Shown here: positions 1-7,985 of the stretch, in pieces
Layout of the letters: each line of letters opens with the position of its first letter
How positions within the stretch are numbered: position 1 is the first letter of the stretch
Source of the DNA: Anaerolineae bacterium
Lineage (GTDB): Bacteria > Chloroflexota > Anaerolineae > Aggregatilineales > Phototrophicaceae
Reading direction: 5' to 3'
Assembly: GCA_020848855.1 (NCBI GenBank)
Contig: JADLHH010000083.1
Span: 1-19,528 of the forward strand
DNA length: 19,528 nt
Notes under the pieces: model-generated
What the model saw: only the letters and a program-made list of their open reading frames with translations
Told to the model about the DNA's origin: nothing
The model's database searches: none
Program-made: the position numbers and the translations under genes

Positions 1-566
1 TCGGCGGGGGGCTGGCGGATCAGCTCCCACTCGCTGCGCAGGATACGCATCGGAAATTCGTCCCAGTAGCGCCCCTGATAGTGGATCGTCTGGAGCAGCC
101 GCCCCTCGTAGCGAAAGCCGACGCGCTCGTAGCAGCGCAAGCCGCCTTCGTTGAAATCGTATGCGCCCAGATAAACCTTATCCAGCCGGACAACGTCGAA
201 GGCGTAGGGTAGCAGCGCGCGTATGGCGTCCGCGCCATAGCCGAGACCGCGCAGTGCGGGCGACGCCATCCACAGGGCAAGCTCGCCGATGCGGTTGCGG
301 TAGTCGATCTCCTGAAGATTGCACATGCCGGCGAACTGCCCCGCGCTTGGCTGATCCGGCAGCGGTTCGACGACGAAATAGCGCATCTCGTGGGCGGGGT
401 TTTCGATACGCTGCTGCCAGAACGCCTTGACCTGCACGTCGGAGACGGGCGGTGAGTCGCCGCTGGTGATCAGTTCGAGGTCGAAATCCTTGTAGGCTTC
501 CCAGATCGGGTCGAGGTCGCGCGTTTCGAGGGCACGCAGAAACACCCGTTTACCCATGAGCGGCAT
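1..566 (-). CDS. GNAT family N-acetyltransferase (RimJ/RimL-like), 3' end off the left edge
   Basis: Reading the minus strand from ATG at 566 gives at least 188 residues with no stop before base 1, so the C-terminus is missing. GNAT enzymes move an acetyl group from acetyl-CoA to an amine. The acetyl-CoA loop (R/QxxGxG/A type) is seen as RGLGYGADAIRALL at about residues 106-119, and the C-terminal signature NEGGLRCYERVGFRYEG at about 139-155 is typical of the RimJ/RimL branch. The start at 566 has GGAG 7 bases upstream (577-574); a second in-frame ATG at 557 lacks such a site. It follows the ATP-grasp gene after a 20-base gap, so the two are probably co-transcribed. The substrate (ribosomal protein, antibiotic or small amine) cannot be told. 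Confidence 0.9.
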   Translation of the reverse strand, partial: MPLMGKRVFLRALETRDLDPIWEAYKDFDLELITSGDSPPVSDVQVKAFWQQRIENPAHEMRYFVVEPLPDQPSAGQFAGMCNLQEIDYRNRIGELALWMASPALRGLGYGADAIRALLPYAFDVVRLDKVYLGAYDFNEGGLRCYERVGFRYEGRLLQTIHYQGRYWDEFPMRILRSEWELIRQPPA

Positions 567-586
567 GGGATTACTCCTTCAGACGT

Positions 587-1612
587 TCATTCCCTGAGTT
601 CAGGATAGCGCTCCAGCGCATGTTCGAGGATGCGATTGACGAGCTGGTCGTAGGTCCAACCGGCGGCGCGGGCGGCGTTGGCGACAGCGTAATCGGGGGC
701 GATAGCCGGTTCGAGATTCACGTCGAAGACGAATGGCTTGCCCCGGTCGTCCATGCGCAGGTCGAGGCGCGCCCAGTCGCGGCAGCCGAGCGCCTGATAC
801 GCGCCGAGCGCGGCGGCTTCGACCTGCGCGGCTTCGTCGGCGGTGAGGTCGGCGGGGGCGACTGAGTCGCAGTCATAGTCGATGTAGTCGACATCCTGCC
901 CGGTAAGCTGCTTGACGAGCGCTTCGGTCGTCGGCTCTGGCGCGTCCAACTGGATGCGGATCGAGTCGAAGTAGCGCCGTTCAACGATGGGCAGGCAGTA
1001 GGGCGGGTGGTTGCCGAGCACCGACACGGTGAATTCGCGCCCGTCGAGGACTTCTTCGGCGAGCACGCCCTGTCGATATTTATCGAGCAGCCGGGCAAGC
1101 TCGACACGCAGCGCGGGTTCGTCGTGGACGACCGAGTCGGGCGTCATGCCCAGGCTGCCACCCTCGAACGGGAGCTTGACGATTAGCGGGAAGCGCAGGG
1201 CGGGGTTGAGCGGCTCGTCGGCGCGGTTGAAATGCTGAAACGGCGGCGTCGGCACGCCGTGCGCCAGCAGGACGGTCTTCATGGTTGGCTTGTGGTGGGC
1301 AAGGACTTCCGTAAGCACGGTGGAACCGGTGTGCGGGATGCGCAGGTATTCGAGCATTGCCGGGACGTTCGCCTGTTTGGTGTCGCCGAAATAGCCGGTG
1401 GCGATGTTGAAGACGATATCGAACAACGGCTGGGTGAGGATGGCGGGCAGTTGGCGGTCGGTATTGAGGGGAATGACGGTGTGCCCGCCGGCTTCGAGCG
1501 CGGCTTTGACCGCCTCGATGGTTTCCGGGGCGTCCGACAGATTGAGCACCATTTCGGGAGATTCAGCCAGCGCTTCTTCGGTAGCGCCGGTGAATATGAG
1601 TGCGACCTTCAT
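587..1612 (-). CDS. D-alanine--D-alanine ligase-like ATP-grasp protein
   Basis: A 341-residue ATP-grasp enzyme of the D-Ala-D-Ala ligase superfamily, which joins a carboxylate to an amine through an acyl-phosphate. Visible marks are the N-terminal Rossmann-like half, the GYFGDT segment near residue 73 that corresponds to the Ddl HGxxGEDG turn, the flexible glycine loop LPFEGGSLGM at 147-156, and the metal/ATP-binding end ARLDLR...FVFDVN at about 281-299. The N-terminus lacks the canonical GGxSxExxVS motif of housekeeping Ddl, and the final motif reads DVNLEPAIAPD instead of EINTxPG. I therefore call a paralogous ligase, not the peptidoglycan Ddl itself. ATG at 1612 has GAGGT about 10 bases upstream. 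It is the first gene of a minus-strand pair with the GNAT gene. Confidence 0.85.
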   Translation of the reverse strand: MKVALIFTGATEEALAESPEMVLNLSDAPETIEAVKAALEAGGHTVIPLNTDRQLPAILTQPLFDIVFNIATGYFGDTKQANVPAMLEYLRIPHTGSTVLTEVLAHHKPTMKTVLLAHGVPTPPFQHFNRADEPLNPALRFPLIVKLPFEGGSLGMTPDSVVHDEPALRVELARLLDKYRQGVLAEEVLDGREFTVSVLGNHPPYCLPIVERRYFDSIRIQLDAPEPTTEALVKQLTGQDVDYIDYDCDSVAPADLTADEAAQVEAAALGAYQALGCRDWARLDLRMDDRGKPFVFDVNLEPAIAPDYAVANAARAAGWTYDQLVNRILEHALERYPELRE

Positions 1613-1659
1613 GGTGGCGGAGACCTCACTCCACGCGGCACGTTCTGGCGACGCCTATA

Positions 1660-1687
1660 ATCTTAGCATTTGTCGGCGCGTTGTGAA
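1660..1687 (-). promoter_or_regulatory. Candidate sigma-70-type promoter for the ATP-grasp/GNAT pair
   Basis: On the minus strand TTCACA (1687-1682) is followed after 16 bases by TAAGAT (1665-1660), and TGC directly precedes the -10, as in an extended -10 element. Transcription would start near 1653, giving a leader of about 40 bases before the ATG at 1612. The call rests on pattern matching only. Confidence 0.35.
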
Positions 1688-1720
1688 GGGGGCAGCGGTG
1701 TCCAATCGAGGCACGCAGTA

Positions 1721-1739
1721 TTGTCGCTCCGCGCGACAA
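1721..1739. promoter_or_regulatory. Inverted repeat in a divergent promoter gap (possible operator)
   Basis: TTGTCGC (1721-1727) and GCGACAA (1733-1739) are perfect 7-base arms around a 5-base centre. The repeat lies midway between two divergently read genes, next to candidate promoters on both strands, which fits a dimeric regulator site. A short RNA hairpin or chance in GC-rich DNA is also possible. No regulator gene is adjacent. Confidence 0.3.
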
Positions 1740-1756
1740 CAAATACTTCGCTAATC

Positions 1757-1785
1757 TTGCTCCGGCGTGGCGCAGTATGTAAGAT
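1757..1785 (+). promoter_or_regulatory. Weak candidate promoter for the plus-strand GT2 gene
   Basis: TTGCTC (1757-1762), a 17-base spacer and TAAGAT (1780-1785) lie upstream of the glycosyltransferase gene. The -35 matches the consensus poorly. The same -10-like hexamer occurs in the opposite promoter candidate at 1665-1660. Low confidence. Confidence 0.2.
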
Positions 1786-1875
1786 AGACGCGGGGGCGAG
1801 CCAATTCGCCGAGTTTTCACCGTGTAACTGCTTCTCTGTCCTGAATTCGGATACCATTCGGTGAAGGCAGCTCAG

Positions 1876-2901
1876 TTGACAACCGGCGTCATGCCATCTA
1901 TCGCTACGGTCTACTTGGGCATTGTGACCTATAACAGCGCTGGCGATCTGCCGGCGTGCTTCGCGGCGCTTGCGCGGCAGACTTACCCGGAAATCCGCAT
2001 CGTCATTCTGGATAACGCATCAACCGACGAGACGGTCGCGTGGGTGCGCCAGCACGCATCCGACTGCACGCTGCTCACCAATTCGGGAAATGTGGGGTTC
2101 GGGCGCGCCCACAACCAGATTGTCGCCCAGTGTAAGCCGGGCGCTGGCGATTTCTACATGCCGCTCAACCCGGATGTTAAGCTCAGCGATGACTACATCG
2201 AGCGAGTCGTTGCCGCGCTGGGGGAAACGGGCGCGGGGTGGGCGAGCGGCAAGCTGCTCCTGCCGGGCGACGATTTCCCGGCGCGGGTTTACAGCGCAGG
2301 GCAAGGAGTGTGCCGCGACGGCTACGTGATCAACGTGGGACAGGGCATGGTGGACAGCGCCGATTTCAATGAACCGCGCGAGGTATTCTTCGTCTCTGGC
2401 GCTGCGCCTGTCCTGCGCGGGGAACTCATCGCGGCGGTTGCGCCGGATGACGAGCTTTTTGACAGCAGCATGTTCATGTATGCGGAAGATATCGACATGG
2501 GCTGGCGGGCGCGGCGTCTGGGTTGGCGCTGCTGGTACGTGCCCGGCGCGGTCGCCCGGCATCGGGGCGGGCATCTTCACCGCGCGATGCGGGCGCAGGC
2601 GCAGGCGAACATCCACGTTTCCGTGCTGAAGAACGCGTACTGGATTGACCTGATTACCTACAACATCCCGTTGATACTGGTAGACCTGCTTCTGCGGCTG
2701 ATCCTGACACCGGCGATGGGCAGCCGGGTGCTGCTTCAGGTTGTACGCAACGCGCCCGGCGCATTCCGCAAGCGCCGTAAGCCGGCACTTCCCCGGCGGG
2801 ACATGCTGGGCTGGTATCACTGGAGCAGCCACCAACCGACCGCTCAGCAGTCGGGCGCGGTGGAGCGGGTACGCGCGTATGTCGCCAGACGGCGGGTGTA
2901 A
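1876..2901 (+). CDS. Family 2 glycosyltransferase, rhamnosyltransferase (WbbL)-like
   Basis: An inverting GT-A fold enzyme that moves a sugar from a nucleotide donor to a growing surface glycan at the cytoplasmic face. About 341 residues from TTG 1876. Counting from the upstream GTG at 1861, the fold opens with GIVTYNSAGDL at 20-30, has the VILDNASTDET nucleotide-binding strand at 48-58, the NPDV metal site (DxD equivalent) at 103-106, and the acceptor/base region FMYAEDIDMGWRARR at 205-219. These mark the WbbL/RfbF-like subgroup. A C-terminal tail of about 100 residues has a hydrophobic stretch around 260-285 that could contact the membrane. Start choice: TTG 1876 has GAAGG 8 bases upstream, while GTG 1861 and ATG 1891 have no good site. 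It is convergent with the 884-residue gene. Confidence 0.9.
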   Translation: MTTGVMPSIATVYLGIVTYNSAGDLPACFAALARQTYPEIRIVILDNASTDETVAWVRQHASDCTLLTNSGNVGFGRAHNQIVAQCKPGAGDFYMPLNPDVKLSDDYIERVVAALGETGAGWASGKLLLPGDDFPARVYSAGQGVCRDGYVINVGQGMVDSADFNEPREVFFVSGAAPVLRGELIAAVAPDDELFDSSMFMYAEDIDMGWRARRLGWRCWYVPGAVARHRGGHLHRAMRAQAQANIHVSVLKNAYWIDLITYNIPLILVDLLLRLILTPAMGSRVLLQVVRNAPGAFRKRRKPALPRRDMLGWYHWSSHQPTAQQSGAVERVRAYVARRRV

Positions 2902-2934
2902 TTCCCCATCGACAGCAGCGCGAAATTGGATTGC

Positions 2935-2956
2935 GGGGCGAAGCCTCAGTTTTTTT
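2935..2956 (+). terminator. Intrinsic terminator for the plus-strand GT2, overlapping the convergent gene end
   Basis: GGGGC (2935-2939), loop GAA and GCCTC (2943-2947) form a 5-bp stem with one G-U pair closed by the very stable GCGAAGC triloop, followed after two bases by seven T (2950-2956). It ends the plus transcript 33 bases past the GT2 stop. Its 3' half and T-run also encode the last codons of the convergent 884-residue gene. Confidence 0.5.
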
Positions 2957-5600
2957 GCGCCTGTCGAGCCAGTATCCGCAGGCGTGGGATGTGGTCGTCG
3001 GTCGACAAATGGACATTGTAGTAAGGATCGCCTGCCGCCAGGATATCCCCGTGATCGGCGCGGAGCCTCGCTTCATCGGCGGCTGTGCCTGCCCAGATGT
3101 CGCTGACCGGCTGGCGATACTTGAATACGGCGAACGGCGTGTAGAAATTGCGCACGGATTGCCGCCGCAGGCGCAGACAGAGATCAACGTCGCTGCCCGC
3201 TTTCTCAAAATTCTCGTTGAACCCGCCTACACGGTTGAACTGCTCGCGCCGAATCGCCAGACAATCACCACTGACCGCCGACAGATTTCGATACCAGATG
3301 AAGGGACCGTACAGCGTGTCGGAAAATTTGTGGAAGCCGGGTCCGATAGAGCCGACTACGCTGCGCAGATTCAGGATGTAGCCGGCGCGGGCGATGCTTT
3401 CCTTCGGCTGCAGTAACAGCCCCGTCACGGCTCCGAGCTGCGGGTACTGCGCCCAACCCACGAGTTCACGGATAGAGTCATTGGTTTTGCTGACCAGATC
3501 GGCGCTCAGGAATACGAACACGTCGTCTGTTGCCCGCTCAACCGCCCGATTGCGGGCGTACCCGGTGGTCGTGGCGGGTGGGAAGGTCATGATTTGTACC
3601 TGTGGGTTGGATGACAGCCAGGATGATTCCTGAAGCACAGCCGGGTCGCCGGTACGGTCAAGAATTATCAGCTCCGTTTTGGGGAGCGCCAGTTTGGTCG
3701 TATAGCGGCGGACGAGCTTCTCCAACTGGACGGTCGAGATGGGAGTCGTCACGTCCAGAATGACGGCTACCGCCAGCGCGGGGTCGATCTTCCAATTCAG
3801 GCGGATCAGATAGCCTTCAGCAAAATTCGGCTGCCCCTGAAGCCCCTGCATATCGACGTAGCGCTGAACGCTTCGAAGCTGCGACGCGGCGGCATAGGGC
3901 TTGACATCGTCCATGCCGGTGGATACCGAGAGCGGGTGCTGCCGCCAGTGATAGAGGATTTGCGGGATATGCTCGACGCGGTCAGTACGCAGCGCCACGT
4001 CGATGAACAGTCCCCAATCCTGAGCGCCATCGGCTTTCGGGTCGAAGCCGCCAATGGCGCGCACCAGCGTGGTGCGCAGCACGCAGAGGTGCGTGACGTA
4101 ATTAGCATTGAGCAGGACTTCGGGCGACCAATCCGGCTTGAACAGCGGGTGAATCCGTTGGGAGCCATCCTCCGAGATCATATCCCGGTCGGAGTAAATG
4201 AAGTCCAGGTCGGGGGCGGCATTCAGCGACCGGGCAACGGCGTACAGCGCGAAAGGGGCGAGGGTATCGTCGTGGTCGAGCAGGGCGACAAATTCGCCGG
4301 TGACGAGTTCCAGAGCGGCATTCGAGTTCCCGGAAATGCCGAGATTGGCGTCCAGGCGGCGAATCCTGATACGCGAATCCGATCGGGCATAGTCCTGAAG
4401 GATTTCCCAGACGTGGGCGTGGATCGAATTGCCGTCGACGAGGCAGAGTTCCCAATTGGGGTAGGTTTGTGACCGGACACTTTCGATCATCTCGACCAGC
4501 ATCCGACGGTCGGTATTGTAGACGGGGGTGAGAATGCTGATCAGCGGCTGGTAGGCGAAGCGTCGGGCAGCTTCCGACTGCTGGGCGAGCGCCTGCGCGT
4601 CGGGTTCATGCTCGACGATCCACTGGGGGTAATCCGCGAACGGATCACCGATGGTGTCGTCCGTTCCACCGGTTTTGGACGACCGGGTCTTGGGGCGATG
4701 GAAACGACGTTCGCCGCGTATCCAGCGGATGGCGCGGTCGGTCAGCGCCAGGGGGCCTTCGGAGCGCAGCGTTACACGGGCGGTACGAACGAGCTGGCGC
4801 AACCGAACCCGCCGCGCAGGTGAAGGCAGCATCCGCTGCTTCAGCGCGTGCCCAAACGCTACAGGCTGTCGCAGCTTATATGCCATCTGCCGTTTGTTCA
4901 CCTGTTCCTGAAGGTGCTCGATTTGCTGCTCCAGTTTGTTCAGTTGATCGCGCACGACGCGAAGCTCACTGGCTTGCTGCCAGAGCAGATTTTCGTACTG
5001 CTGGACAGCGACCGGGTAGATGACTTTCTCGCGCCGGTACAGCCGCGCCCAGGGGGCGATATAGGTTGCGTCGTAGTCCAGCACGCGCGTGAAACCGTTC
5101 TGGGCGAATTTTGCTGCCCAGTAACCGGGCTGCTGGACGTTGAAGTGGGTAGTTTCCTTAAAATCCTGCGGGCTGGACGTGAACAGGACGAGGTCGCCCC
5201 AGGAACACAGATTGCGTATAGCCGTGTCGGCATCGGCAGCCGGCAGGTGTTCCAGCACTTCGATGCAGACCACGAGTTCAAAGTGACGGTCGACCACCTG
5301 CGGGTCGAGAATCGAGCCAACCCGGACGTGATCGGCGTACTGGGGCGGCATTTTCTGAATCGCCCAATCCGAAATGTCAAAACCGTGCGCCTCGACGCCG
5401 CGTTGGAGCAGCGCTTCGACCAGCATTCCAATGGCGCAGCCGGCGTCGAGAACCGAGTCGGGCGTGAAATCGTTCTGGATGCGCTCGGCGATATTGCTGA
5501 AGAACTGTAGCCAAAGCTCGGAACGCTCGTAGGCTGCACCGCCGAAGTGGGTCTGGTAGTAACTGGAACTGTAAAGATCGCTGTGATCGGACATGGTCAT
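2946..5600 (-). CDS. Trimodular fusion: SAM methyltransferase, then two GT2 glycosyltransferase domains
   Basis: An 884-residue cytoplasmic protein combining methylation and sugar transfer on a surface glycan. Residues about 30-195 are a class I methyltransferase with motif [12 protein letters not shown] (50-60), HGFDIS (72-77) and [10 protein letters not shown] (111-120). A probable coiled coil at about 200-240 and a basic linker with RWIRGERRF (292-300) follow. The first GT2 domain (about 350-600) has [11 protein letters not shown] (354-364) and DHDD (442-445), with downstream [14 protein letters not shown] (519-532). The second GT2-like domain (about 610-835) has no clear DxD (FLSADLV at 697-703) but keeps [13 protein letters not shown] (776-788) and GSDVDLCLR (802-810). 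This MT-GT2-GT2 order is known from O-antigen loci. ATG at 5600 has AGGCGAG about 10 bases upstream; a second ATG lies at 5594. It is the last gene of the minus arm. Confidence 0.92.
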   Translation of the reverse strand: MTMSDHSDLYSSSYYQTHFGGAAYERSELWLQFFSNIAERIQNDFTPDSVLDAGCAIGMLVEALLQRGVEAHGFDISDWAIQKMPPQYADHVRVGSILDPQVVDRHFELVVCIEVLEHLPAADADTAIRNLCSWGDLVLFTSSPQDFKETTHFNVQQPGYWAAKFAQNGFTRVLDYDATYIAPWARLYRREKVIYPVAVQQYENLLWQQASELRVVRDQLNKLEQQIEHLQEQVNKRQMAYKLRQPVAFGHALKQRMLPSPARRVRLRQLVRTARVTLRSEGPLALTDRAIRWIRGERRFHRPKTRSSKTGGTDDTIGDPFADYPQWIVEHEPDAQALAQQSEAARRFAYQPLISILTPVYNTDRRMLVEMIESVRSQTYPNWELCLVDGNSIHAHVWEILQDYARSDSRIRIRRLDANLGISGNSNAALELVTGEFVALLDHDDTLAPFALYAVARSLNAAPDLDFIYSDRDMISEDGSQRIHPLFKPDWSPEVLLNANYVTHLCVLRTTLVRAIGGFDPKADGAQDWGLFIDVALRTDRVEHIPQILYHWRQHPLSVSTGMDDVKPYAAASQLRSVQRYVDMQGLQGQPNFAEGYLIRLNWKIDPALAVAVILDVTTPISTVQLEKLVRRYTTKLALPKTELIILDRTGDPAVLQESSWLSSNPQVQIMTFPPATTTGYARNRAVERATDDVFVFLSADLVSKTNDSIRELVGWAQYPQLGAVTGLLLQPKESIARAGYILNLRSVVGSIGPGFHKFSDTLYGPFIWYRNLSAVSGDCLAIRREQFNRVGGFNENFEKAGSDVDLCLRLRRQSVRNFYTPFAVFKYRQPVSDIWAGTAADEARLRADHGDILAAGDPYYNVHLSTDDHIPRLRILARQAQKN

Positions 5601-5660
5601 CGAGTCGTCGCTCGCCTGTAAGACAAACTATTTATGACGCCTGTGTACATGCTATCGATG

Positions 5661-5689
5661 ATAGTCTCTTTCACGATACAAGATGACAA
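5661..5689 (-). promoter_or_regulatory. Candidate promoter in front of the 884-residue fusion gene
   Basis: On the minus strand TTGTCA (5689-5684), a 17-base spacer and GACTAT (5666-5661) lie in the 155-base gap before the gene. The -35 is good (5/6) and the -10 poor (3/6). A small inverted repeat CTATC-GAT-GATAG (5652-5664) overlaps the -10 side. The gap length suggests separate or extra initiation here. Confidence 0.25.
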
Positions 5690-5755
5690 GCTGCTTCTAT
5701 GATACCGGAGGCGAAAAGATCGTGTGAACTCTGCGCGGCATGGCGCTACTGCCTG

Positions 5756-6640
5756 CTACTTCCGGTCATAGCGTCGCTCGCCCCGCAGCCAGCGGAACAA
5801 GCGATTCGCGAACGCAAGGAAGCCATCCTGCCGGATCATGCGGGATGACGTGTTGAGCAGTTGGGTTAGCCGCCTGGGAAGAAGTTTCGCTTGTAATCGC
5901 TGAAGTTGATCGACTTTCACGGCTTCGAACGAGTAGGCATGATCCTCCCCCGGCAAATAGCGACACACGACCGTGTGTCCGTTGCCGACCTTACTGTCGG
6001 TCTCCTCAACCGCTTCCACCTTCCATCCGAGATTCAGGTTTTCGTCTGCCCACTGAATGAGTTCCAGCATGGAGTTCAGGGTGAAGACGTGGTAATGCCC
6101 ACGAATGCTATGCCCGGCTTCATTGGCGTGCGTCCAAATCGTCTGTTTCTGGTTGTAGTCGTCAATATAGTGCGACAACGGCGTAATGGGGCGATGCACA
6201 TCGCTGGGGAGAGCGTCGCGCTTCGGGAAAATCATGAAGATCACGCCGCCAGGTCTTAAGATGCGATTCCATTCCAGAAAAGCGGTGACCAGATTGGGCA
6301 GGTGTTCGACAACGTGCGAACTGATCACGTAATCCTGCGAATTATCGTCGAGGGGGATGGCATGTGCTTCGCCGACGAGATCGACTTTGGCATAATGACC
6401 GCAGCGCTTAACCTGCTCCTGCTGGTAAAACAGGAAATCCCGGTAATCGACATGGCTGGGGTCATCGGAAAATGGCGCGACGTTGATGGAATTGGGCAGG
6501 TCGAACGGGTTGTGCGCAGCCGCTCCCAGTTCGATTCCGCTTCCCGTACAGTATTGATGTGCGAGTTTCATCCGGGTGCCGTAAATCGGTCCTTCCTTGA
6601 TCATCTCTTTCAGATCACCCTGGATGACTGTTATTGCCAT
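5756..6640 (-). CDS. Class I SAM-dependent methyltransferase (Methyltransf_11 type)
   Basis: A 294-residue cytoplasmic methyltransferase, likely acting on a sugar or glycan of this locus. Seen: a degenerate SAM loop GIELGAAAHNPF (35-46), the post-II motif DYVISSHVVEHLPN (103-116), RILRPGG (127-133), then a long loop with conserved-looking His/Asp (residues 149-186). The basic C-terminus ends in FRWLRGERRYDRK, which matches the linker after the methyltransferase domain of the 884-residue neighbour (RWIRGERRF). This suggests the two share ancestry or that this gene lost a downstream GT part. Start ATG 6640 is preferred because AGGT lies 8 bases upstream; a TTG at 6661 would add 7 residues. Gaps of 155 and 166 bases separate it from its neighbours. 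The substrate is unknown. Confidence 0.87.
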   Translation of the reverse strand: MAITVIQGDLKEMIKEGPIYGTRMKLAHQYCTGSGIELGAAAHNPFDLPNSINVAPFSDDPSHVDYRDFLFYQQEQVKRCGHYAKVDLVGEAHAIPLDDNSQDYVISSHVVEHLPNLVTAFLEWNRILRPGGVIFMIFPKRDALPSDVHRPITPLSHYIDDYNQKQTIWTHANEAGHSIRGHYHVFTLNSMLELIQWADENLNLGWKVEAVEETDSKVGNGHTVVCRYLPGEDHAYSFEAVKVDQLQRLQAKLLPRRLTQLLNTSSRMIRQDGFLAFANRLFRWLRGERRYDRK

Positions 6641-6678
6641 TGTGTTTACCTGTCGCCACAATTACCAAGCGTCGCTTT

Positions 6679-6712
6679 CCGCTGTTCGGCTCCGTCCCGA
6701 AGCGGACAGCGG
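6679..6712. repeat. Inverted repeat in the methyltransferase 5' leader
   Basis: CCGCTGT (6679-6685) and ACAGCGG (6706-6712) form 7-bp arms around a 20-base loop, 39 bases upstream of the methyltransferase ATG. A tandem GCGGACA pair (6702-6708, 6709-6715) overlaps the right arm. It could fold in the leader RNA; function unknown. Confidence 0.3.
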
Positions 6713-6757
6713 ACAACGGGCACAATAATAACATGGAAATTTTTATCCCCTCGATTA

Positions 6758-6774
6758 GAAAACCCCATTTGGGG
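6758..6774 (-). terminator. Weak terminator-like hairpin after the GT4-like gene
   Basis: On the minus strand CCCC (6774-6771), loop AAAT, GGGG (6766-6763) is followed by TTTTC (6762-6758), 33 bases past the stop of the upstream gene. The stem is only 4 bp but the G-run (6771-6777) allows register shifts. It may reduce read-through into the methyltransferase gene. Confidence 0.3.
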
Positions 6775-6806
6775 GGGAGGGGCGAGACAAGTCGGGTTAG
6801 TGGCGG

Positions 6807-7985
6807 CTAGCGGCGAAGCGCCGCGCGCAGCCGGGTGCGCCAGCTCAGGAAGCGCATTCGCCACTCGACCGGAACGGCTTGCCGGTACAGACGGCGGTAG
6901 CGTTCGCGCCGGGCGTTGGGTGGGCGGGTGAACTGCCAGTGAGGCGGAGTCCAGCCTGAGGGAGTTGGCGGTCGCTGGGGCATCGCCTCCAGGTCGCTCA
7001 GCCACATTTGCGAGACGGTCTGCATATTGTTGCGCTGCTGCACGAACTGGCGGGCGTTCTGGCGGATATGCTCGACAAGCGCCGGGTTTTCAACCAATTG
7101 GGCGATGGCAGCCGCCCAACTGCCCGGCTCGCCGCTGACCAGCAGCCCGGTTTCCAGGTGCGTTACGCCCGCCCGGTAAAGCGGGCAGTCGGTGTAGATT
7201 CCCGCCGCGCCCGCCGCCGCGTAATCCCGATACTTGGTATCGGTTTTGCATTGATGAAACCGGTCGGTCTGCATGGGGGCGAGACCGATGGCGTAGCCGT
7301 AGCGGGTGAACTCGCGGAAAAACTGCCCGTAGTTGTCGCGGAAGGCGTGATGGGTGACGTTCGGGAAACGCTTCAGATCGCCGGGGTTCAGCCCCAGAAT
7401 ATTCAGGCGCACCCGCTCGCCGAAGCGTTGCAGCACCTGTGCGAGATCGTTGTGCATCTGCTGAAACAGGATGTCGTTTTTGAGCCGGCTGGTCGCGTAG
7501 ACAATCTCGATGGGAGTCGTCCTCAGCGCGGGCAGCGTTTCGGGGACAAGCGACCAGTCGATTGCCGCCCAGACGCGATTCACGCTGGCGTTATACGGGC
7601 TGACGACCTCGCCCAGAACGGGCGAATGTACCCGAATCCGGTTAGCATGGCGCAGCATCCAGACGAAGGCTGCCTGCCTGCCGGGGTCGTGATAATAGGA
7701 ACTGAAAATGTCCTGCCGGGGAACCTCGAAAAGATCATCGTCCAGGTCGTAGATGATCGGGATTTCCAGTTCGGTCGCAAGCTGAAAAACCGGGGTGAAG
7801 GTCGGCTCCAGATTGCGGCAGGCGACGACGATGTCGCAGGCGGCGATCTGGTCGGGGGTGACAGCGCTTTCCAGCGTGTGGGTGAATTCGATTGCCCCCT
7901 GGTCATGCAGATAGCTGAGCGGCGTCGTGACGTTGATCACCGTCGAGGGGAAGTAGCTGGGTAAGACGGCTAGAACCTTCAGCAC
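6807..7985 (-). CDS. GT4-like (GT-B fold) glycosyltransferase
   Basis: A 392-residue GT-B type glycosyltransferase, expected in the cytoplasm on a lipid-linked or peptide-linked glycan. The N-terminal half has the donor-independent pattern IIYDLDDDLFEVP (77-89), common in GT4-like proteins of O-antigen and S-layer glycan loci. The C-terminal nucleotide-binding half shows KYRDYAAAGAAGIYTD (251-266), the counterpart of the KxxEYxAxGxPV segment, and TGLLVSGEPGSW (279-290). The usual E-x7-E signature is replaced by D254 and later acidic positions. The tail after about 335 is proline- and arginine-rich. The start is GTG at 7985, overlapping the sulfotransferase stop by 7 bases, so translation is probably coupled. 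The exact sugar is unknown. Confidence 0.88.
   Translation of the reverse strand: MLKVLAVLPSYFPSTVINVTTPLSYLHDQGAIEFTHTLESAVTPDQIAACDIVVACRNLEPTFTPVFQLATELEIPIIYDLDDDLFEVPRQDIFSSYYHDPGRQAAFVWMLRHANRIRVHSPVLGEVVSPYNASVNRVWAAIDWSLVPETLPALRTTPIEIVYATSRLKNDILFQQMHNDLAQVLQRFGERVRLNILGLNPGDLKRFPNVTHHAFRDNYGQFFREFTRYGYAIGLAPMQTDRFHQCKTDTKYRDYAAAGAAGIYTDCPLYRAGVTHLETGLLVSGEPGSWAAAIAQLVENPALVEHIRQNARQFVQQRNNMQTVSQMWLSDLEAMPQRPPTPSGWTPPHWQFTRPPNARRERYRRLYRQAVPVEWRMRFLSWRTRLRAALRR

Noticed and set aside
1656..1661. Perfect TATAAT on the plus strand
   Set aside because: No -35 match at the right distance (ACGCGG), and it lies over 200 bases from the nearest plus-strand start; the minus-strand reading of the area looks better.
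2950..2956. Homopolymer run near the end of the 884-residue gene as a frameshift site
   Set aside because: The frame ends normally three codons later (QKN then TGA), nothing downstream in another frame continues the protein, and the run is better explained as a terminator tail.
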